This document shows, piece by piece, positions 33,009 to 44,684 of a stretch of DNA of 64,000 bases (its first letter is position 1; each line of letters begins with the position of its first letter). The stretch spans positions 541,982 to 605,981 of the forward strand of contig MEHQ01001493.1 of NCBI GenBank assembly GCA_008828725.1, read 5' to 3'. Made by a program: the position numbers and the translations under genes. The notes under the pieces are model-generated. The model was not told the origin of the DNA. It saw only the letters and a program-made list of their open reading frames with translations, and ran no database searches. Source of the DNA: Saccharina japonica (taxonomy: Eukaryota; Sar; Phaeophyceae; Laminariales; Laminariaceae).

Positions 33009-33340
33009 GGGTCGCCCCGGTGGTCTAACTGGTAGCCACGAAGCCTGTAGGCCCGGATGTCGAGAGTTCGATTCTCCCCATGGAGGTTTTTATTCTCAAA
33101 TGACACCGTCTGTCGAGAGCGCATATTGTAGCGTGGGTAAGCAAAATTCGACGAGAGTTGACGAGGGAAGAAAGTGCTGAAATCTTCTCGCGATAAAAAT
33201 GCAAGGCAAGAACCATAGTGGGGGAGGAGGGAGAGGAGCCTACTTTGTGACCCCGGACCTGAGTTACGACCAGGGAGGGAGAAAGACGGAAGTGCGAAGA
33301 TAATAAATGGGATGGACAAAAAAAAAAAAAAAAAAAAAAA
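33009..33340 (+). mobile_element. tRNA-derived SINE with poly(A) tail, copy 1
   Basis: A tRNA-like head carries an A box (TGGTCTAACTGG, 33021-33032) and a B box (AGTTCGATTCT, 33065-33075). A ~240-bp body ends in 'GAAGATAATAAATGGGATGG' and a 23-base A run (33318-33340). The head is not a foldable functional tRNA, since the acceptor arms do not pair. Such elements are transcribed by RNA polymerase III and depend on a partner LINE. This copy is carried in segmental duplication B. Confidence 0.85.
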
Positions 33341-33586
33341 TTGAATCAGCAATAACAGGTAGTACAGCAGTGATCAGCCTCCTATCTCACCCCATTCTAG
33401 CCATTATATCTCACCAACGACTGAAGTTAGAACCCCATTATGCTTTCCTTTTAATTTGTCTTAAACTTTTCATTTTTTATTTTTTGTCGCAATTCCCTCC
33501 TTTCGCTTCGCTTCCGTATTTTACAACAGACTACCTCCCTACTTTCTCTCCTCTCCCATTCAACTTCCTTTTCTCATTATATTTCC

Positions 33587-33952
33587 TTCCCACGAATCCG
33601 GGAGCCATCTCTGTACGAAATGCACTCGATACTCGAAGTATACTGCACAATCGGACTGCATAGGACGGTGCTTTCGTTTTTGAGATCGAAAAATACAAAG
33701 TATGTTCGCAGTCGTTGGTGTTGATTGAACGCGCTGAGGTTGGTCGGTAAAAACAAGATCCGGGAGTTGGCGAGGATCCAACTCGCGAGTACCACTAGGT
33801 CCGAAAAAGGATCGCTCGCCCCGGCAATGAGGGCCTACGGAGACACGAGCCACGGCAGATGGGGGCCGCTCGCGATGGGAATTAGGCACCACCGCCTTCA
33901 CGAGCTAGAGCCCGGCGTTGGGGTACACCACTTCCCTCAGGCTGCTGCTGCC

Positions 33953-33985
<33 letters not shown>

Positions 33986-34548
33986 GCTGCTGCTGTTGTT
34001 GGTGTTGACCATGGCCGAACTACGAGTATAAACGACGAGAAGTCCAAGGGACAATGGCACAAACACTGCGAACGGCAAATGCATACCGATACAGAGTCAC
34101 CGTTGATGTTGCGAGCTCGCGAGGCGTGGTGGTGGGGTGTGGCATGTACTCATACACATGGTGGTGAGGCGTCGTGGCTTGCTTTCATGACATGATCCGC
34201 AAAATCTACACCCATCAGGATCCCCCCCCCCACCCCTGTTCAAACAATATTAACCATAGATGTGGAACTCCCAGAGGTCGGTCATTTTTGAGCAGGGTCT
34301 GCTGTAGGGGTTGAGGGAGGGGCCGAGGGCTGACGAACCGCTGTTGGTGTTCGCATGTTCTTAGGCACGGGTCTAGGACTTAGACAGGCTAACACTCAGG
34401 GCCTATCCGTGTTCAATTATGTACGAGCTACCTCGAGAAACCACGGAAGCGGTGCACACCCCGATTCGATCGGAGGCTGCAAGCGTGCGTGTTTGCCCAT
34501 GTGCTCAGCGTGCGTACTGCTGCGCTCGACGTGTCGCACATGTACCAG
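33587..34548. repeat. Segmental duplication A, copy 2
   Basis: Repeats 26280-27215. Its left edge is the chimeric junction described under findings. The CTG tract is longer here ('GCTGCTGCCGCTGCTGCTGC' and on). Confidence 0.85.
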
Positions 34549-36089
34549 GTCCCTCTGATGGCCGAATTCTCGGGTGGGTTGCCGAGCCGTTGCACTGTGG
34601 TGTGCGCTGGGCTTTTGGCTTGTGTGTGTGCGGCGTGGCAAAAATTGTGCGTAGAAGGATGGGTGACAGCGCAGTGCTGTGAGAACATCGCCAAGCAAGC
34701 GGGGTGTTCTTCATATTGATGCGTCGTAGCTGAGCGTGGACGAATGCGGGTGCGGGTGCTGGTAGACGTCGATTCGTGATTTAGTGGCCGATCAAAACAT
34801 ATAGTTCTACTGTCACGAGATTTCGTAGTCAGCTCTGGAAATTAAACCTCTGAAAACTTCGTGAAGACAAACATTATGGAGTCACGGCTACATTAGATTC
34901 ACTTGTGCAAAATCGAGAGGCGGCGAGACATTCTTATCTAGGGTTAATTATACCCTCTTCTTCTGGAGAGGAGCGAGCATACGAGCGTTTCAGGCTAGGA
35001 CGGAGAAGTACTGGAGTTTCACTGTTCGTTGATCCAACGCTGTGTCAATGCTGGCAGAGGGTCACCACTCGATGAGCGGCCTGGCGAGCGCCATAGAGGC
35101 TCGTGGGTAATATCTATTCGAGGAAGTATGGACATTAACTTGGCGTGGGATAGTGTGGTGTCGCACAAGATATGTACGAGATTTCGCACTCGCCTTGAAG
35201 GGATGGGCTGAGGGAACATTAGTACCTGGGGAGTGTTGGTGCTTGGTGTCACTAGACTGTATATATATAAGAGGGAGCATGGTTCAATCACGTGTTGAGC
35301 GTTAGTACAATTTGGCCCTGCTTTAATAGTTGATCGGCAGAGTAGCTCTACATAAGTTCACCAAAGGCAGCGAGTAGGACGAAGTAATACTGAATTTGCT
35401 AGTGTAGCTGCCACTATCACAGCACGAGAGTATCCGTGATGTATCGGAAGTATACCAGCACGTAGACGTGTCGCCACCTTTAAATATAAGGTTCGTTTTT
35501 GATTCTAGCTTTTCCACACCAGTCTCTCGTGCTCCTGTGAGCTCTCAACTTTGGCGTTTAGCATTTGACGTGTGCTCGGCTCGCAGAAGGCGCTCCTCGC
35601 GATCACCGGAGGACACCACCATTTTCCAGGATGTCCTAATATTCCAGACCCGGAATACCGCCCTTTATTTATAATGATAGCACACCTTACGTGTGTTAAT
35701 GTGATACATGAATAGAGCGCGAACAAGGTCAACCTTGACTCTGTCTGCCTGTGTAGGCCCTTCATAGGCAGCACAGGAAGCCATCTTGTGCCAAGAAAAC
35801 GGTCCCCCCCGCGAACGTATACCTCGGGACTATCTATGGGCGCTAAACCATCGCAGTCTGATGCCCACGGATCCAAGCCCAACCAACATACAACGTCGTT
35901 ACGGACACCAGTGTATTGGGCTGGTCGTAGGTCTGGTAAATTTCTCTTATTTGGGCCCGGTTCTGGATGTGGGTGTGAAAAGTGTGTTATTGTCTTTATC
36001 TAGTTGGAAACCCGCAGCTGTCAACGCCTGTGTCCTACTCCTCTGGGTTAGCGAACAACTGTGCCCTTACCCCATGGGGTTACACACCC
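34549..36089. other. Non-coding stretch between duplications
   Basis: No gene is supported. TATATATATAAG (about 35261-35272) could be a TATA-like element. A partial match to the dispersed repeat (CCTTGACTCTGTCTGCCTGTGTA) lies near 35733-35756. Confidence 0.45.
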
Positions 36090-38829
36090 GTAGTGAAACT
36101 GTGCACAGATTGTAGAAAACTATACACTCGTACCACCTACTCATTCTCAATACCAGAGATAATAAATATACACCCACAGACACATAGTAAGGTGCCTCTA
36201 AGGTACTCACTGATCGTTACAAAAAGCCTCATACGAGGACAAAAAATGACCAACACAGGAGTGAGCCGTACCTTTCTGTCACGCTCCACCCCTCACATGT
36301 ATACGAGCAGTATCATTCTGTCAAAGCCCGGGTCATATCCTTATCATCATCGACTGTCCCTACGAGGAACAGCTTCACGCGAGGCATGCATCATCTCAGA
36401 CCATAATGCCTCGCCACACCATATAAAACCCCAATCTCCGTAGACCAGTGTGAAACCCCCACATATAGGGAAACCAGTATCGAGCAACCGCATACCACAA
36501 ACAGCCCCCCTATTATGTGCGCGATACGATAGGTCCCGAATAACTTATTACCAATTGCCAGGTAAACGGCAAGTCCCAAGTCCCATAATAAATAATTGCC
36601 AAAGTAAAACAGCAACCCCAAATTCCATCCTTCATCATTGCCAAGGTAAAACGGCAATCCCAAACTCCATCCTCAAGAATTGCCAACGTCAAACGGCAAT
36701 CCTGATACCAAATATCTCAATGTCGATTCCAGTATATATCTCCTAAAATATAGCGAGACGGTAACTACGGGAAGGGGAAAATGCAACAAACGTGAGTATG
36801 CTGGTAAAACCTTCAAACAAAATCACTAACACCGTCTTCACATAGATACCGTACGCCCGATAACATCGGCCCCCCTGCTGTGTACTCTGTAAGAGCACAA
36901 CAACAGAGCATCTCTGATATAAAACACCTCAAATCATATCATAGCAGCCCCCCTGCTTGACACTCCCCTCGGAAGTATACAAGAAGACAACAATCCGCAT
37001 CTGAATCCAAAAGTACTATATGTATCAGAAATTGGTTCCCCTGTACGTTGTGCGCAATTAACCAATAGCCAAAGCGTACGGCACGATTCATCAAGACCAT
37101 CGGCATACTCTATTGGCGTATTAACCTTATTCAACGTATGGGTACCTCCCAACACTTTCTCCATTTCCTTACTCCTGAAGTTGCACGTTAATTCTTCAAG
37201 TACTTTTCAAAAACATTCCATGCACATAGAAAACTCCTACTATTATCCCCCAAAACCAAACGCCCCAAAACCCCCAGAAAAACAAACAAAAAAACCAGTG
37301 GATGAAATTACAACAAGTTCATCACAGAGTCACGGTCAAGCGAAACGCATCAGGTTTGATGAGAAAGTCGGCATGCTGCTCTGCCGCCCGTACGTGTTAA
37401 TCTCAAAACTACCCGTTAGACACATGCTCCGGACATGTACGTCCTATAATCAAACCATACACAGACACCAGCGCGCATAACTGCTCCACCAGAGACGGAC
37501 GTCCGGTCAGTAGCCTTGCATGTATAGTCCGCATCCACGTACGATAAAACCCCAACTGGACTCGACTATCTGCGATGGAAAGTCTTCGTCGTGTTACCGA
37601 GTACAACTACTATCTCCCCCCTGCTCGGAAGACGACAAAACATCCATCGCATGGTTAATAGTAAAATCCTGCGACATCAGTGTGACTCAAAAACCCTTCA
37701 ATCATAAAATCAAAACCAAACTCCAGTCCAAACCCACAAACCAGAAACATCAGCGATCTGTATCAAATAAGCGCCGCAGGCAACGAAACAAACAAAACGT
37801 CGATGTCGTTGTATGCATGCACTCACGTACAAGACTGCTCGGTCCAGCGTTATAATTCAACTATCATCCTACCAAAAACAAGCATTTAGGCCCTCGATAT
37901 ACCAGGTAAAGCATCGTCTTTCAATCATACCCCAGGTCATGATAAATGGACTGCCATAGCCGAGATACGTGACAATGTACAGCTGTTGATGCTGTTATTT
38001 TATAGTATTCTGACATCGTACTTCAGAGGTCGTAGTACGCAATTCAGAATGCCAAATATCAGGTACCAGTATAACAGGTGCATATAACTCTACTCGTATA
38101 TCCAATGCAAACATATTACAATCCAAGCGTCATATATATTTCGTCTCGTCAATTCCTACTGTAACAAACGATCCAAAAACATTTTATCTACTGTAGGCCA
38201 TTGCTACTAAACTACCCCAACCCCACGCGCTCAACCCCCGTCTCCTGCTCCCTACCCCACGGACTCCGACGCGTGTCTTCCGCCGCGGCTCAACGTCACC
38301 GCGGCATGGACTACATCTCATAAATCCGCAGGGTTAGGGTGCATTTTGACTCGTTGAGCAAAGGGTGCATCGGGTGGTTACTTTCAGCGCCAGGTACCAA
38401 GTCAATTCGTTAGATAACGAAACACATCATTATGCACTATGTCTGTGGGTAGAATCATGCCATCAAACCCCCCCTCGTGATTCTTCCCAGTACAACAGTA
38501 GTGACAAAAACATTCCGTGTGCAAGGGCTTGGTGAGGAAATCAGCATTGATTTTCACACATCAATATCATGTACCAGGTACTGCTGTAGAACCAAGCATA
38601 AATCAGCAGTAATTCTTCAACACGGAGCAAAATTAGCAGTAATTTTCCCACATTGTATATAATGCGCTGAAAAATCAAGTAATTTTCCAGCACATTTATA
38701 TCAGGCATTGCAGAATCAAGCCTATCATGGCATCGCAACCCCCCCCCGTGATTCCAACAGCAAGACACATGAACTATAGCTGTGGTGCATCATACCCGTA
38801 GGGTACAATCACACAACTGCAGCCCTCGC

Positions 38830-40317
38830 TCACACATACCAGCCGATTGTTGACTTCCTTGGGTCGAACGGGAACGTCCGTTCTCCTACCCAGTTCCCAT
38901 TCAACCACACACATAGCTGTGATCCGTCATACGAGGGGACAAGCTCACCACAACTACAGCAGTCCTTGCTCAAATATGCCGGCCAAGACACAAAGAAGCA
39001 CAAAAACAAAACAACAGACCAAGAAAATCCAATCCATTGAATCCACCAACAAGAAAGTTGGCCAGACTGGAAAATATAACATGCCTGCTTCCCTGGATCA
39101 AATGGAAAAGATCGCGCCCCGCTGCCGCAGCTGCTGCTGCTGCCGCTGGTCACCTCTCCCATGAGCTCCATTCCTCGTCCATCACCATTCCCCCCCCCAA
39201 CCGCGCCAGGCCTATCCCGTTTGCCTGGGTCGAACGGGTACGAACCACTCTGGCCCAAACCAATCTGCGGCACTCCGCCACAGTTCCCAACCGAGCCCAC
39301 CATCAGGCAAAGCAACAACAAAAGCCCACCACCGCAGCCTCAGAACCACCAAGCCCCACCACCTTAGGCCCAGCCACTCCAAGTTCCACCACCGCAGCCT
39401 CAGCAAAACCGAGCTCCTCCTCCTCAGCCTCGGGCTGCTGCTGTACGGCATCAGCGAGCTTCTCCACCTCAGGCTCAGGCTGCTGCTGTACAGACGCTGC
39501 TAGCGGCTCACGCGCACCACCGAGCTCGTGCGCCTCGGACGCAGCCACACCAAGCTCGTCGAAGCTCCGGTACGGAACACCAATTCCTCCAGCTCGTCGC
39601 TTGGCGGACTGCAACCTCACCCACCAGGCTTGCTTCTGCAGGAAGGTACGCGGTCGAGGTTCATGATACATGTTCCACAGCTCCTCGGGCGCAGCCACTC
39701 TACGGGCATCCCTTTCCTTGCTGATGACATCCAGCTCCAACATCAGGTCCTTCATCATCTGCTGCCGAAGCAGTTCTCTCTCCCCTGGCATAGCACTACC
39801 CCTCCTAGTCGTCGACCCCGGCACTACTGCCAGCTGTACCTGCGGCTGCTGGAGCGCCGGCGTTCCAGCCTGAGGCACGTTGCTGTACTCCGGCGCGTAG
39901 ACGATAGTGGGCTGCGCAGTGCACTGCCTGGCCATGTGACCATAGGCCAGGAACCCATCGCACANGCTGTTTGGTGCAAAACAAATCGCTGCCTCATGCC
40001 CTCGAGCCCCACAGCGTTCGCACGTGTAGAAACCGCTCATAGACGCTCCTGGAGGTGGAGGGGACTCGGGCTGGTACCAGCCGTTTCCGGCGTTACGAGT
40101 CCAACCAGTGCCCCCCGGTAGTTGGTGGTGCTGGTGCCGATGGTGCGGCTGAGGTGGGTGCTGCTACTGGCAAATCTGACCTCCACCCCAATGCCGCTGC
40201 TGTTGCCGCTGATGCGGCCAGGCGCCTCCAAACTGCTGCTGCTGCTGCTGATGCGCAGTGCCTCGATACTGCCGCTGTTGCTGCTGCTGCTGTGGCCCTG
40301 CGCCTCCATACTGCCGC

Positions 40318-40350
<33 letters not shown>

Positions 40351-40400
40351 TGCCCGGCGCCCTCAAAATGAAAGACCATCTCCATAGTCAGTCCCCCCCA
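38830..40400 (-). CDS. Gag-like coding region of the LTR element, copy 2
   Basis: Same parts as copy 1: polyQ leader, a zinc knuckle of C-x2-C-x4-H-x4-C form (CERCGARGHEAAIC, near 39990-40030), a helical segment, the Trp-bearing segment and fewer copies of the VVELGVAGPKVVGLGG repeat. The difference in repeat number between copies shows that the repeat expands and contracts. Fossil element. Confidence 0.65.
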
Positions 40401-40467
40401 AATACCACTTCCCCTCTCGCACAGTATAGCGCTCCAACAGCCTCCGGGCCCGAAGCAACGATAATCG

Positions 40468-40882
40468 TGTTTGTGAACGCTGCTGTCAAACGTGCTCTGT
40501 GTAGCCACGTGCCTATACCGTGGGTCGTCAAGGAGAAGGTGGGTAGATAATGTACTCTCGTGTCACCACGTTACCAAATACACACACACAAGTAGATCCA
40601 GTACCTGTCGTCAAAGGCCCATCATGAACACCACACAGGAGTGAGCCGTACCTTTCTGTCACGCTCCACCCTCACATGTATACGGGCAGTATCTTATCAT
40701 CAAAGCCCGGGTCGCATCATCGTTATCGCAAACTGCCTCCCAGGAGGGAGACAGCAACCCACGCGAGGCATCATCTCAGATCATAATGCCTCGCCATACC
40801 ATATAAACCCCAATCTCCGTAGACCAGTATGAAACCGCCACATATCGGGAAACCAGTATCGAGCAACCGCATACCACAAACA
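40468..40882 (-). repeat. LTR (5' end of the element), copy 2
   Basis: 415 bp, starting TGTTTGTG and ending CACAAACA. It is very close in sequence to both LTRs of copy 1. Confidence 0.85.
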
Positions 40883-40919
40883 GTGTATGGCTATTCCTAG
40901 GGTGATAATTGCTGCGTAT

Positions 40920-41254
40920 GGGTCGCCCCGGTGGTCTAACTGGTAGCCACGAAGCCTGTAGGCCCGGATGTCGAGAGTTCGATTCTCCCCATGGAGGTTT
41001 TTATTCTCAAATGACACCGTCTGTCGAGAGCGCATATTGTAGCGTGGGTAAGCAAAATTCGACGAGAGTTGACGAGGGAAGAAAGTGCTGAAATCTTCTC
41101 GCGATAAAAATGCAAGGCAAGAACCATAGTGGGGGAGGAGGGAGAGGAGCCTACTTTGTGACCCCGGACCTGAGTTACGACCAGGGAGGGAGAAAGACGG
41201 AAGTGCGAAGATAATAAATGGGATGGACGAAAAAAAAAAAAAAAAAAAAAAAAA
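40920..41254 (+). mobile_element. tRNA-derived SINE with poly(A) tail, copy 2
   Basis: Nearly identical to 33009-33340, with the same A box and B box and a 25-base A run (41230-41254). It is the duplicate carried with block B and not an independent insertion, because the flanks match as well. Confidence 0.85.
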
Positions 41255-41508
41255 TTGAATCAGCAATAACAGGTAGTACAGCAGTGATCAGCCTCCTATC
41301 TCACCCCATTCTAGCCATTATATCTCACCAACGACTGAAGTTAGAACCCCATTATGCTTTCCTTTTAATTTGTCTTAAACTTTTCATTTTTTATTTTTTG
41401 TCGCAATTCCCTCCTTTCGCTTCGCTTCCGTATTTTACAACAGACTACCTCCCTACTTTCTCTCCTCTCCCATTCAACTTCCTTTTCTCATTATATTTCC
41501 TTCCCACG
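41255..41508. repeat. Shared downstream flank of duplication B
   Basis: Matches 33341-33594, starting TTGAATCAGCAATAACAGG. The two copies part exactly after TTCCCACG. The sequence from 41509 to 41700 continues a pyrimidine-rich, non-coding stretch. Confidence 0.85.
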
Positions 41509-41700
41509 TATTTCCCCCCCTATTTCTCGTTTCTCTTTTTTATCACACGGAGAAAGCTCGCGCAGAACGTGAATGCTTCATTGGCACCCGACGACTGCTA
41601 CAAACAACACCAATACTTGAGAAAAAAGCACAACAAAACCTTTGACATCAGCCTCGGCCAACCATCCATTTCGGTATTTTACAACAGACTCCATCCTTCC

Positions 41701-41970
41701 TGACGCTATGTAGCGAGGCAGGCCACGCAACCCAGATGATGGGCTAGTTTAAATTGGATCCGAACGACAGCTGCTGCAGCGAGGCAGGCTACGTTACTCC
41801 GGTGATGGACTGGTTGAACTCCTCCCCGAACGACAGCTGCTGCAGCGAGGCAGGCCACACAACTTCATCGATGGGCTGGAGTTTAAGCTGTCCCCAAACT
41901 CGAGCCTCTGCACGGAGTTCGGTCAAGCAACTACGATGATGGATCGATTGAATCTGCTCTCGAACTCCTT
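41701..41970 (+). repeat. Tandem repeat, four units of ~67 bp
   Basis: Units are built on CGAACGACAGCTGCTGCAGC, GAGGCAGGC(C/T)AC and GATG(G/A)(G/A)CTGG; the outer two are diverged. In one frame the inner units read 'PNDSCCSEAG', but the open frame is only 61 codons and is not supported as a gene. Confidence 0.8.
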
Positions 41971-42321
41971 TCTACATATAATAGCAGCCCCGGTTTAGAA
42001 CTTTATTCGGTTAAACGCCTTTTGCTAGAAATAGACTTCGCGAATTTGGCTGCCGCCGGCTTGATGGCCTTTTTTTGCCTTTTGTCAGTTGCAAAGCTTG
42101 CCCCCACACACGGCGGTGGCCGAGGCTCATCTCGGCGAAGATGGTTTCGAGACGACCCTCCCAACCCCGCCGTAGGCCAGACCTAGCTACGACCCGTTCT
42201 CAGTCAAGTCTACATATTCTGGCAAACCCCCGCCCCCTCACAAACTCATCTTCACCTTGGCAAAAGAGGGGCGGGTCTCCACCTGCGAGGATGAAAAAAG
42301 TGAAGTGTAATACGCCAAGCT

Positions 42322-42738
42322 TCATGAAATTGCAGGATTTAGTTTCACGTCGTCGGGAACCCCGTACGGAGCGAACTCGTCGCCCATTTGACAGCTATAA
42401 AAACTTAACACAGCACCGTTTTTCTCCAAGGCCGCCATCTCGAATGATATTTTTCCGATGCACAATTCAGCCTGTACCTGTCGCGATCCAAACGACTCTC
42501 GGCCAGCGATATAGAGCCCGTCCTTGACTGAATTCAACATCTTAGTCAAGGCGGGGGAGAGTAGTAGTGCCGCAAACATCATCGCCGAAAAGCGGATTTT
42601 AAACGCTTTTGATCACCAACGTGTTATCGTTGTGAGCTCCACCTCCCCAAGTCGCTGCCGCCAAAAACAATAACCCGGCTACAAGTACCGCCGAAACAAC
42701 ACCACCGTGCTGCATTACACTGCCGAAACACGAAGCCA
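42322..42738 (-). CDS. Possible small membrane or secreted protein, unrecognised
   Basis: Two minus-strand reading frames abut. The first starts MASCFGSVMQHGGVV with a hydrophobic stretch ('SAVLVAGLLFLAAATW') typical of a signal peptide or membrane segment. The second contains 'MMFAALLLSPALTKMLNSVK' and ends 'GVPDDVKLNPAIS'. Either a short intron or a frame change separates them. They lie directly after the Crinkler/RHS-type gene on the same strand. No family was recognised. Confidence 0.3.
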
Positions 42739-42767
42739 TCTTGAAATGTTTTGAAGGACTACAACGG

Positions 42768-44281
42768 TCAACATCTGATTGCAATAATGTATACACCACA
42801 CGCGGACACAAAATCAGTACTTGCTCCCGGCAGCCAACACTTCCTCAACACCTTTGACTTTTCAAATGTGGTGCCTTCTGGGACCACGAAAACTAGAACA
42901 CATTTCTTGACCAACACATCCTCGGATGCAACAGCTGCGTCCCAGAAACTCTGTACTTTGGATCCTTGCTCGATAGGCTCTGCGCCTGTATACTTCATTT
43001 GAAAAAAGTACAAGGTATCATCACGACTGTCCAAAGCGAACGAATCAATCCCTAGAAAGACCAGACTATAGCCTGTAGTAGATATCACTGTCATACGTAA
43101 AAGAAGCGTTGTTGCCCTTGAATACCTTTACTTCGTTGAAACTCAAATCCCATTTTTTATTCTTCCCCGATAGAACCTCACTACGTGTAGCGTTGAGAAT
43201 TGCCATATCGAACGGTGCTTCGGCGGCTCGGTGCCCACTGATTTCGACGTGTGCAGCTTGTTCGAACATGTTGCCAACCGTACGTCCTCCTCCAAGCATT
43301 CTGGAAACATCTGGATTGCGAATGGATTCCCCCACAAAGGCTAGCAAATCATCTCTTCCCCTCTCGGCAACTCCTCGTGCAATCAAATCACGCGTGTAAT
43401 TGCTGGCGAACGTGACCGTGGAACCTTTGAAAATATCGCCAGAGTTCATGGAAGAGCTTATCGCCTATCTCACTGGTTTGAATCCTGTCCTGCCCGCTCG
43501 AAAGCCTAGCTGCCCGTCTCAGCAAAGCCACATCTACTGCGCCCACCGCGGTCAATATACCATCTTTGAGAAGGTCAAACTTCTCCACGTTAAAGATTGC
43601 TCGTGCCACACCTCCAACTACACCGAAAGACTTCACCACGTCGGTATGTAGAACATGAGGGAAAACGACGCGCCGGCATTTCAGAAGCTCTTCCAGGCTC
43701 CACACTGGCATGAATATTCGCTTGGAATATGGTAGCTTCAAGAACTCCTTAATTATTTCAAAGTCAGGCGATACCAACACAATTGTTGTGCCTGCAAAAT
43801 TCTCCTCAGGCCGGTCCTTCGGGTCACTCAAATACCAACTCTCCGGATCATCGAGATAACCAGCATAATACAAATCGTCTAAACGTCCTTTCTCCGCCCC
43901 TTCATCACCAAACCGGTACCAGTCACCCTGCAGTTCAAACACTACAGTTTTTCCTTCGCAGCGAAGCAGGTACAGAAGATAGTATCCGAACATCGATTTG
44001 CCGATCCCGGGAGTGCCTGTGACCACAATATCTTGCACTTCACCGCTCAAGATGAGGTCTGTCATTTCCTTGTAACAAGGACGGATGAACAGCTTGGATC
44101 CCCAGTCACGGTTGCCGAGGAAGAACGTGCCGTTTGCGAGTTCCAGGGTGTCCTCAGTTACCACGGCTCCGGTTAATGCCGCCGCAAAATCCGATACGTT
44201 TTTATTGGCTGCAACGGGAAGAGGATCAAAGACGGCCATCGCGGAATAGAAAAGTGTAGGGACAGCGTTGATGAGCAACAT
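42768..44281 (-). CDS. Crinkler/RHS-type P-loop NTPase with nuclease-like C-terminus
   Basis: The N-terminal part starts MLLINAVPTLFYSAMAV (possibly a signal peptide). A Walker A loop, 'VTGTPGIGKSMFGYYLLYLL', lies near residue 87. Next come 'GTTIVLVSPD', 'PVWSLEELLKCRR' and 'VVGGVARAIF'. This order (GTPGIGKS, W-x-EEL, GG-x-x-R) is the signature of trypanosome retrotransposon-hot-spot proteins and oomycete Crinklers. The C-terminal part has 'IDSFALDSRDDTLYFFQMKY', fitting the D...QxK core of PD-(D/E)XK nucleases. Coding capacity is spread over three overlapping reading-frame blocks; I cannot tell introns from decay. The role is unknown here; relatives include host-targeted effectors and putative anti-transposon or selfish genes. 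Confidence 0.7.
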
Positions 44282-44289
44282 TATTCCGC

Positions 44290-44684
44290 CGGCGAAGCCG
44301 ATTACAGCAATCGCACAGGGAGGAAATGACCGGCATCTGCATCAAGCATATAGCCTGACTGGCCCTGCTTAAACAAAGTCCCGAGACATGAACGAATCGA
44401 AAGGCTTGTTGCGCGTCAGCAAACGAAGATGAGCATTAAATATTAGAAGGATGTCCAAGGTCCGAATTCATGCCATGGTTGCAAATCAAATCCACTTTTC
44501 GAGCCAGTTCGGTGACATTGATAACACACCAAATACACACGGATAGAATGTTCGTGCATGAAAAAGGATAAGGACACCGCTGTTGTAGCGCAGATTATGC
44601 ACGACTACATATGTAGGAGTGCACGAAACACCCTACATTGAGTTTACGGCAAGAGACACGAGCGAATATCGCGAACCCGTCCTT
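44290..44684. other. Upstream region of the Crinkler/RHS-type gene
   Basis: No ORF or repeat is supported. It holds the presumptive promoter of the minus-strand gene, but no TATA box is obvious. Confidence 0.35.

Larger units (their letters stand above)
36090..40882 (-). mobile_element. Gag-only LTR retrotransposon fossil, copy 2
   Basis: Same architecture and orientation as copy 1: right LTR 40468-40882, left LTR ending at 36503, polypurine tract, internal tandem repeat and Gag-like region (38830-40400). The left LTR is far more diverged than the other three LTRs and its outer edge is uncertain. The right flank is GTGTA (40883-40887), equal to the left flank of copy 1. The internal non-coding part is about 95-97% alike between copies by eye. 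Broken, a few breaks. Confidence 0.78.

Noticed and set aside
33009-33085. A functional tRNA gene at the head of the SINE
   Set aside because: A and B boxes are present, but the acceptor arms do not pair and the spacing is off; the poly(A)-tailed body shows it is SINE-derived.
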